Below, in pieces: positions 1 through 4,308 of a stretch of DNA of 7,345 bases; position 1 is the stretch's first letter, and each line of letters opens with the position of its first letter. Under the pieces are notes generated by a model, which saw only the letters and a program-made list of their open reading frames with translations, was not told the origin of the DNA and ran no database searches. This stretch comes from an uncultured Leucobacter sp. (GTDB taxonomy: Bacteria; Actinomycetota; Actinomycetes; Actinomycetales; Microbacteriaceae): NCBI GenBank assembly GCA_945952575.1, contig CAMFIY010000138.1, positions 1 to 7,345 on the forward strand, written 5' to 3'. The position numbers and the translations under genes are program-made.

Positions 1-83
1 GTGACGTAGTCCCCCACGAGATCGGCCAGATTTGTCCGCCGTTTGACCTCTTCGACGTCAGTCGCTTTGATCCGGCCTGCCAT
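1..83 (-). CDS. dnaG: DNA primase DnaG, N-terminal fragment (cut by window edge)
   Basis: Only the first 27 codons are visible, read leftward from an ATG at 83-81. The peptide begins MAGRIKATDVEEVKRRTNLA and continues DLVGDYV, which matches the conserved start of actinobacterial DnaG (M-A-G-R-I then a helix ending V-G-D/E-Y-V). In the family this lead-in precedes the CHC2 zinc finger, which would lie outside the window. DnaG makes the RNA primers for replication together with the replicative helicase. Its place just downstream of dgt on the same strand is a common actinobacterial arrangement and supports the call. I see no good Shine-Dalgarno sequence before the ATG. A TAGACT hexamer ends six bases before it, which could give a leaderless transcript. 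The out-of-phase tail of the dgt open frame overlaps this start, but that overlap is an artefact of the dgt frameshift. Confidence 0.85.
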   Translation of the reverse strand, partial: MAGRIKATDVEEVKRRTNLADLVGDYV

Positions 84-1401
84 AGCCGAAGTCTAGTGGT
101 GTCGTGCGGAGGCGCCGCACCCGCGACTCAGACGATGGGAACCGCGCAGAGCCGGTCGTACCAGGTGATGGCGCTCTGGTCGGTGAGCGACGCCACCTGG
201 TCGACGACCGCGCGACGCGCATCGGCCTCGGTGCTCGCGGCCGGAAGTCGGCCGCGAAGGCCGGTTCGAGCTCGGCTCCCCCGCTCGCCCAGAGCGTCTC
301 CAGCAGATCGCTCAAGAGCTCGCGCTGGCGCCGGTAGATGGGCCTGCGGGCGTCGATCTCCATGACGTACGCGGCGGCGATCCCCTTCAGCACGGCGATC
401 TCGGCGCGCACATCGGCGGGCACCACGACCTCCGCTCCGTAGCGCGCCAGCGGACGGCCGTCCGCTGCCTCGAGAGTCGCCCGGATCGCGGCGCGGGCGA
501 AGCGGCCGATCATCTCGCTCGTGAAGTTCTTCAGCTGCGCCTGATCGCGACGGGAACCGTCCCAGCGCGTCAGCCAGGTCCGGACCTCCGCGATGCGCTC
601 GTAGGCGGCGCCCAGCTCGTCATCGCCGAAGGACCCGCCCGCCCAATCCGCGACCGTCCGGATCAGGGAATCGTGACCCTCGCGCGCGGTGAGCATCTCC
701 GGGTCGATGTAGTCGCCGACGACGGCGTCCTCGAAGTCGTGCACGGAATACGCGATGTCGTCGCTCAGATCCATGACCTGCGCCTCCGCGCACTTCCGGC
801 GCACGGGAGCACCCAGACGCAGCCACTCGAACACCGGCGCATCGTCGGTGAAGTAGCCGAACTTCGCGCTGCCGGGATCCGCCTCGTCGAGCGACCAGGG
901 GTACTTGCAGCTCGCATCGAGGGTGGCTCGGGTCAGATTCAGGCCGACGCTCCGCCCATCGTCATCGAAGCGCTTCGGCTCGAGCCGTGCCAGGATCCGA
1001 AGCGTCTGCGCATTGCCCTCGAAGCCGCCGAAGCCCGCCATCCACTCGTTCAGCGCCTTCTCGCCGTTGTGTCCGAACGGCGGATGACCGAGGTCGTGCG
1101 CCAGGCAGGCGGTATCCACGACGTCCTGCGCAAGACCGAGCGACACCGCGAGTTCACGGCCGATCTGAGCGACCTCGAGCGAATGGGTGAGCCGGTTGCG
1201 GGCGAAATCGATGCCCGCCGTCGGGCTGAGCACCTGCGTTTTGGCCGCGAGCCTCCGCCAACCGCTGGAATGCAGCACGCGCGCACGGTCCCGCGCGAAG
1301 TCGCTGCGATGGCCGGCATGCTGCTCGGGCACCAGGCGCTCCACGTCGTGGACCGAGTACCCCTCCGGCAAGCGCGAGCCGCTCGACGCGGCCTCAGCCA
1401 C
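58..1401 (-). CDS. dgt: dGTP triphosphohydrolase-like HD protein, C-terminus frameshifted
   Basis: This is an HD-superfamily dNTP triphosphohydrolase, which cleaves dNTPs to nucleoside and triphosphate. Metal ligands are visible: His73 in RNRLTHSLEVAQ, His102-Asp103 in LAHDLGHPPFGH, and Asp in the SDDIAYSVHDFEDA block (about 214-215). The HSSGWRRLAAKTQV segment near residue 44 is also typical. The GTG start at 1401 overlaps the dusB stop (GTGGCTGA), so translation is probably coupled to dusB. After codon 387 (CGG, 243-241) the sequence stops resembling the family. The last 60 codons are Arg/Ser/Pro-rich, and the frame runs to 58, into dnaG. The expected family C-terminus lies in another frame and ends at 128. 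One missing base near 241 explains this, and restoring it gives a protein of about 424 aa. The HD core is intact, so activity may survive. The deletion could be a true mutation or a sequencing error in a run of G. Confidence 0.85.
   Translation of the reverse strand: MAEAASSGSRLPEGYSVHDVERLVPEQHAGHRSDFARDRARVLHSSGWRRLAAKTQVLSPTAGIDFARNRLTHSLEVAQIGRELAVSLGLAQDVVDTACLAHDLGHPPFGHNGEKALNEWMAGFGGFEGNAQTLRILARLEPKRFDDDGRSVGLNLTRATLDASCKYPWSLDEADPGSAKFGYFTDDAPVFEWLRLGAPVRRKCAEAQVMDLSDDIAYSVHDFEDAVVGDYIDPEMLTAREGHDSLIRTVADWAGGSFGDDELGAAYERIAEVRTWLTRWDGSRRDQAQLKNFTSEMIGRFARAAIRATLEAADGRPLARYGAEVVVPADVRAEIAVLKGIAAAYVMEIDARRPIYRRQRELLSDLLETLWASGGAELEPAFAADFRPRAPRPMRVARSSTRWRRSPTRAPSPGTTGSARFPSSESRVRRLRTTPLDFGYGRPDQSD
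90..95 (-). promoter_or_regulatory. Candidate -10 element for leaderless dnaG mRNA
   Basis: On the minus strand the hexamer TAGACT fits the actinobacterial -10 pattern TANNNT. It is followed by exactly six bases (TCGGCT) and then the dnaG ATG. That spacing would put the transcription start at or next to the A of the ATG, so translation would need no Shine-Dalgarno sequence, and none is seen. No convincing -35 box is present 16-19 bases upstream. This is inference from spacing only, but the same geometry recurs before uppS and, more weakly, recO. Confidence 0.4.
104..120. repeat. Short inverted repeat between dgt and dnaG
   Basis: GTGCGG at 104-109 and CCGCAC at 115-120 form a perfect 6-bp stem with a 5-base loop. 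It sits between the restored dgt stop (128-130) and the dnaG start (83). There is no T-tract on either side. It could be a weak terminator or an RNA-processing stem that separates dgt from dnaG expression, or it could be chance in GC-rich DNA. Confidence 0.3.
128..240 (-). other. Out-of-frame remnant of the normal Dgt C-terminus
   Basis: Read on the minus strand, two bases out of phase with the upstream dgt frame, this stretch encodes 36 residues that include DQVASLTDQSAITWYDRL and ends in TGA at 130-128. That is the expected ending of actinobacterial Dgt proteins. It joins to the upstream part if one base is added in the CGGCCGCG stretch around 236-243, for example GGG instead of GG. It is not a separate gene because it has no start codon or ribosome binding site of its own. 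With this ending, dgt stops 44 bases before dnaG instead of overlapping it. Confidence 0.8.
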
Positions 1402-2596
1402 CGCTGTCGTCCCGCTCGGCCTCAGCCAGCTGGCCGTAGTCGATGCCGGCAGTGCTGCGGCTGTTCAGCCAGCCGTCCGGCAGCACCGGGCGCTTCGGGC
1501 TGCCCGCGCGCCCGCGCGGCCCCTCGGCTCCCTCGCCCGGATAGGGCATGTCCCGATCCATCGTCGCGAAGATCTCGTCCATCTCGGCGATCGAGCGGAC
1601 CATCGCGAGCGCCCGACGCGTATCGCCGCCGACCCCGTAGCCTTTGAAGTACCAGGCGACGTGCTTGCGGATATCCCGGCAGGCGTGATCCTCGTCACCG
1701 CCGCCCTCCTCGTCGCCGAAGAACTCGACGAGGAGTTCGGTGTGCCGGCGCAGCGCGTCCATCACGGCCCCGAGCGGCGGCTTCGCCGTCATCGCGGTGG
1801 CCTCCGCTCGTTCGAGCAGTCCGGCCTCCGCGCGGAACGCCGCGACGAGATCGCCGAACAGCCAGGGGCGTCCCAGGCAGCCGCGACCGACGACGACGCC
1901 GTCGCAGCCGGTCTCCCGGACCATGCGGATCGCATCCTCGGCCGACCAGATGTCGCCGTTGCCGAGGATCGGCACATCCGGGATGGTCTCCTTGAGCTTT
2001 GCGATCGCCGACCAGTCGGCCTGCCCGCTGTAGAACTCGCCCGCGGTGCGGCCGTGCAGCGCGATCGCGGCGACGCCCGCGTCTGCGGCGGCTTTCGCCG
2101 CATCCAGGTAGGTCAGGTGATCCTCATCGATCCCCTTGCGCATCTTGACCGTCAGCGGGATGTCTCCCGCGGCGCGTACCGCCTGTTCGACGATCGCGCG
2201 GAACAGATCGCTCTTCCAGGGCAGCGCGGATCCGCCGCCTCTGCGCGTCACCTTGGGCACCGGGCACCCGAAGTTCAAGTCGATGTGGTCCGCGCGGTCT
2301 TCGTCCACCAGCATCTTCACCGCGGCCTCGACCGTGTTCGGGTCCACTCCGTAGAGCTGGATGCTGCGCGGAGTCTCGCTCTCGTGATGCCGGATCAGCC
2401 GCATGGACGCGGGCGTCCGCTCGACCAGGGCGCGACTCGTGATCATCTCGCTCACGTAGAGGCCTGCCCCGTACTCGCGGCAGAGGCGGCGGAAGGCGGT
2501 GTTGGTGATCCCGGCCATGGGCGCGAGGACGACCGGCACCTCGAGTTCGAGCGGGCCGATGCGCAGCGGGGCGGGCGCGGTCAGAGTGGCAGACAT
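1394..2596 (-). CDS. dusB: tRNA-dihydrouridine synthase, DusB-type
   Basis: This is an FMN-dependent enzyme that reduces uridine to dihydrouridine in the D-loop of tRNAs. From the chosen start (400 aa) the TIM-barrel motifs run in order: APMAGITN at residues 25-32 (FMN phosphate region), DLNFGCPVPKV with catalytic Cys111, VKMRKG with Lys151, LHGRTAGEFYSGQADW with His181, GNGDI at 212-216 and VGRGCLGRPWLF from 236. The helical C-terminal domain follows (HTELLVEFFG to EIFATMD) with a longer tail than in proteobacteria, as in other actinobacteria. An in-frame ATG 16 codons upstream (2644) is possible, but those residues do not look like family sequence, while MSATLTAPAPLRIGPLELEVP does. Which uridine it modifies cannot be read from sequence. 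The TGA lies inside the first codons of dgt, and recO is divergent. Confidence 0.92.
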   Translation of the reverse strand: MSATLTAPAPLRIGPLELEVPVVLAPMAGITNTAFRRLCREYGAGLYVSEMITSRALVERTPASMRLIRHHESETPRSIQLYGVDPNTVEAAVKMLVDEDRADHIDLNFGCPVPKVTRRGGGSALPWKSDLFRAIVEQAVRAAGDIPLTVKMRKGIDEDHLTYLDAAKAAADAGVAAIALHGRTAGEFYSGQADWSAIAKLKETIPDVPILGNGDIWSAEDAIRMVRETGCDGVVVGRGCLGRPWLFGDLVAAFRAEAGLLERAEATAMTAKPPLGAVMDALRRHTELLVEFFGDEEGGGDEDHACRDIRKHVAWYFKGYGVGGDTRRALAMVRSIAEMDEIFATMDRDMPYPGEGAEGPRGRAGSPKRPVLPDGWLNSRSTAGIDYGQLAEAERDDSGG

Positions 2597-2605
2597 ATCC
2601 CGTCC

Positions 2606-2611
2606 ATTCTC
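2606..2611 (-). promoter_or_regulatory. Candidate extended -10 element for dusB
   Basis: On the minus strand the sequence reads TGC then GAGAAT, an extended -10 look-alike, and ends nine bases before the chosen dusB ATG at 2596. Transcription from here would give a leader of only a few bases and would exclude the upstream ATG at 2644 as a start. No clear -35 box is seen. Support is weak, from position and partial consensus only. Confidence 0.25.
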
Positions 2612-2673
2612 GCAGACGCGAGCAGGAGAACCGGCCGGATGCACCGCTCGTCGTCCACGAGGCGCGCAAGTGG

Positions 2674-2679
2674 CACAAT
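2674..2679 (+). promoter_or_regulatory. Candidate -10 element for leaderless recO mRNA
   Basis: CACAAT matches TANNNT except at the first base and is followed by six bases (GCTGGT) and the recO GTG at 2686. The spacing is the same as before dnaG and uppS. No purine-rich Shine-Dalgarno sequence lies at the usual distance from the GTG. The inference is weaker than for uppS because of the mismatch. Confidence 0.3.
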
Positions 2680-2685
2680 GCTGGT

Positions 2686-3402
2686 GTGCCCCTGTATCGC
2701 GAGGAGGGCGTCGTCCTCCGCACCCAGAAGCTGGGCGAGGCCGACCGCATCGTGACGCTGCTCACGCGCGGCCGCGGGCTGCTGCGCGCCGCCGCGAAGG
2801 GGGTGCGACGCACCTCGTCGAAGTTCGGCGCGCGGCTCGAGCCCTTCATGGTGGCCGATCTGCAGCTCTTCGAGGGGCGCACGCTCGACACGATCACTCA
2901 GGCCTCCACGCTCGGCGCCTACGGCCCGCACATCAGCGGCGACTACGACCGCTACCGCGCCGGCAGTGTGATGGTGGAGACTGCCGAGCGGCTGAGCGAG
3001 GGCGGGCCGGCGCCCGAGCAGTACCGGCTGCTGATCGGCGCGCTGCGCACGCTGGCGCAGGCGCAGATCCCGCCCGCGCTGGTGCGCGACGGCTACCTGC
3101 TGCGCGCCATGGCCGCCGCAGGCTGGGCCCCCGGGTTCGATGCGTGCGTGCGCTGCGGAGCCCCGGGCCCGCACACGCTGGTCGTGGTCCAGCTCGGCGG
3201 CGTGGTCTGCGAGGACTGCAAGGTGCCCGGCGCCCCGAGACTGGATCCCGGGAGCGTGCGTCTGCTCGCGGCGCTGCTCGCCGGCGACTGGGACGCGGCC
3301 GCCGAATCGACGGAGCGCGAGCGCACGGAGGCCGCGGGGATCACCGCCGCCTACACGCAGTGGCACCTCGAGCGCGGCCTGCGCAGTCTCAGCACCCGCT
3401 GA
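2686..3402 (+). CDS. recO: DNA repair/recombination mediator RecO
   Basis: RecO loads RecA onto SSB-coated single-stranded DNA together with RecR (RecFOR pathway) and anneals complementary strands. The 238-aa protein has the usual length. An N-terminal OB fold covers about residues 1-80 (MPLYREEGVVLRTQKLGEAD, then LTRGRGLLRAAAKGVRR), followed by a helical domain. Within the helical domain is a zinc site made of Cys154, Cys157, Cys175 and Cys178 (CVRCG ... GGVVCEDC), as in many RecO proteins. The GTG at 2686 is chosen because PLYR(D/E)EGVVLRT is the common family start. recO is followed after 20 bases by uppS, a pairing seen in many actinobacteria, and is divergent from dusB. Confidence 0.94.
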   Translation: MPLYREEGVVLRTQKLGEADRIVTLLTRGRGLLRAAAKGVRRTSSKFGARLEPFMVADLQLFEGRTLDTITQASTLGAYGPHISGDYDRYRAGSVMVETAERLSEGGPAPEQYRLLIGALRTLAQAQIPPALVRDGYLLRAMAAAGWAPGFDACVRCGAPGPHTLVVVQLGGVVCEDCKVPGAPRLDPGSVRLLAALLAGDWDAAAESTERERTEAAGITAAYTQWHLERGLRSLSTR

Positions 3403-3410
3403 TCCGGCGC

Positions 3411-3416
3411 TACAGT
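3411..3416 (+). promoter_or_regulatory. Candidate -10 element for leaderless uppS mRNA
   Basis: TACAGT fits the actinobacterial -10 pattern TANNNT and is followed by exactly six bases (GATCAG) and the uppS GTG at 3423. It lies in the 20-base gap after recO. The layout would allow uppS to be transcribed from its own start, as a leaderless mRNA, in addition to read-through from recO. No good -35 box and no strong Shine-Dalgarno sequence are present. Confidence 0.4.
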
Positions 3417-3422
3417 GATCAG

Positions 3423-4262
3423 GTGAGCACGCGTCGAGCCCCCTCAGCTCTGGTCCCGGTCGATTGGACCGGCGAACGCCCACCGGTGTTCGGCCCCGGA
3501 GTGCCGAAGCATATCGCCATCGTCATGGACGGCAACGGACGCTGGGCGAACCGCCGAGGCCTGCCGCGAGTCGAAGGGCACCGGCAGGGCGAGCAGGCGC
3601 TCCTGGACGTCGTGGCCGGAGCGATCCAGGCCGGTGTGACCCACCTGAGCGTCTACGCCTTCAGCACCGAGAACTGGCGCCGGTCCTCCGATGAAGTGCG
3701 CTTCCTCATGGGGTTCAACCGGGATGTCCTCCGCCGACGCCGCGCGCAGCTCGACGCCTGGAACGTGCGGATGCGCTGGGCCGGGCGACGCCCCCGCCTC
3801 TGGGGATCCGTGATCAGCGAGCTCAAGGCCAGTGAGCGGGCGACCTCCCGAAACACCGGGCTCACCCTGACCATGTGCGTGAACTACGGCGGACGGAACG
3901 AGATCACCGACGCCGTGCGTCAGATCGCCGCAGAGGTCGCCGCCGGGCGGCTCTCCCCGCAGGGCATCACCGAGCGCACCATCGCCCGCTACCTGTACGT
4001 TCCCGAACTTCCCGAGGTAGACCTCTTCCTGAGCTCGAGCGGCGAGCAGCGCACCAGCAATTTCATGCTCTGGCAGAGCGCCTACGCCGAGATGGTGTTC
4101 CTCGACACGCTCTGGCCCGACTTCGATCGAACCGAGCTGTGGCGCGCGATCCAGATCTATCAGGATCGGGATCGCCGCTTCGGAGGCGCCGTCGACAGCC
4201 CCGGAACCCGGGCCGCCGACCGCACCGGTGGTCACGGCCCGTCAGGATCCATGGCAGAGTAG
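3423..4262 (+). CDS. uppS: Isoprenyl (cis-prenyl) transferase UppS with an Arg-to-Ser change in the IPP site
   Basis: This cis-prenyltransferase condenses isopentenyl diphosphate (IPP) onto an allylic primer to make polyprenyl diphosphate, the precursor of the peptidoglycan lipid carrier, at the cytoplasmic membrane. In the 279-aa protein the family motifs are HIAIVMDGNGRWANRRG with catalytic Asp36, LPRVEGH, YAFSTENWRRSSDEV (79-92), LTMCVNYGGR and SSGEQRTSNFMLWQSAYAEM with Arg210, Ser212 and Glu223. These align with E. coli Asp26, Arg200, Ser202 and Glu213 at a constant offset of 10. E. coli Arg194, almost invariant in R-(S/T)-(S/G)-G-E-(Q/H)-R, falls on Ser204: the protein reads DLFLSSSGEQR. 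One base would account for it (AGC at 4032-4034 versus CGC). The GTG start gives STRRAPSALVPVDWTG, and the frame's continuation into recO is not used. The tail after DRRFGG is unconserved. Chain length (short versus decaprenyl) is not determined. Confidence 0.93.
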   Translation: MSTRRAPSALVPVDWTGERPPVFGPGVPKHIAIVMDGNGRWANRRGLPRVEGHRQGEQALLDVVAGAIQAGVTHLSVYAFSTENWRRSSDEVRFLMGFNRDVLRRRRAQLDAWNVRMRWAGRRPRLWGSVISELKASERATSRNTGLTLTMCVNYGGRNEITDAVRQIAAEVAAGRLSPQGITERTIARYLYVPELPEVDLFLSSSGEQRTSNFMLWQSAYAEMVFLDTLWPDFDRTELWRAIQIYQDRDRRFGGAVDSPGTRAADRTGGHGPSGSMAE

Positions 4263-4270
4263 TCGCAAGA

Positions 4271-4288
4271 GGGCACGACGGGGTGCCC
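4271..4288 (+). terminator. GC-rich hairpin between uppS and the amine oxidase
   Basis: GGGCAC at 4271-4276 and GTGCCC at 4283-4288 form a 6-bp all-Watson-Crick stem with a 6-base loop, eight bases after the uppS stop. No T-tract follows, but actinobacterial terminators often lack one. It could end the recO-uppS transcript, or it could be a leader hairpin upstream of the amine oxidase ribosome binding site. Support is moderate to weak. Confidence 0.35.
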
Positions 4289-4308
4289 GCTGAGGAATGG
4301 AGCCGTAG

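Larger units (their letters stand above)
2597..2685. promoter_or_regulatory. Divergent dusB/recO intergenic promoter region
   Basis: These 89 bases separate the chosen dusB start from the recO GTG, and both transcription units (dusB-dgt and recO-uppS) must start in or near it. Each side has one -10-like hexamer (GAGAAT on minus, CACAAT on plus). I see no operator-like palindrome and no riboswitch-like structure. Confidence 0.45.

Noticed and set aside
236..243. Programmed ribosomal frameshift in dgt
   Set aside because: No slippery heptamer or downstream stimulatory structure was evident at CGGCCGCG, and Dgt proteins are not known to use frameshifting. A plain deletion or sequencing error is simpler.
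1360..1366. GGAGGGG on the minus strand inside dgt as a ribosome binding site for a later start
   Set aside because: The next possible start codon (GTG, 1344) is 15 bases away, too far. The motif is explained by the codons for Pro-Glu-Gly.
2597..2644. Alternative dusB start at ATG 2644, adding 16 residues
   Set aside because: The added residues (MHPAGSPARVCENGRD) do not resemble DusB N-termini, and they would cover the candidate promoter. The ATG at 2596 begins family-like sequence.
1187..2755. A 522-codon open frame on the plus strand opposite dusB and the start of dgt
   Set aside because: It is antisense to well-conserved dusB and dgt, with no family motifs and low-complexity Arg/Ala sequence. 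It is a GC-bias artefact.
3140..3280. Possible mobile element or repeat in the dense GC runs of recO
   Set aside because: The runs are ordinary high-GC codons around the RecO zinc-finger region. No terminal repeats or target duplications are present.
2581..3483. A 300-codon open frame on the minus strand opposite recO
   Set aside because: It is a shadow of recO, runs across the divergent promoter region and shows no motif.
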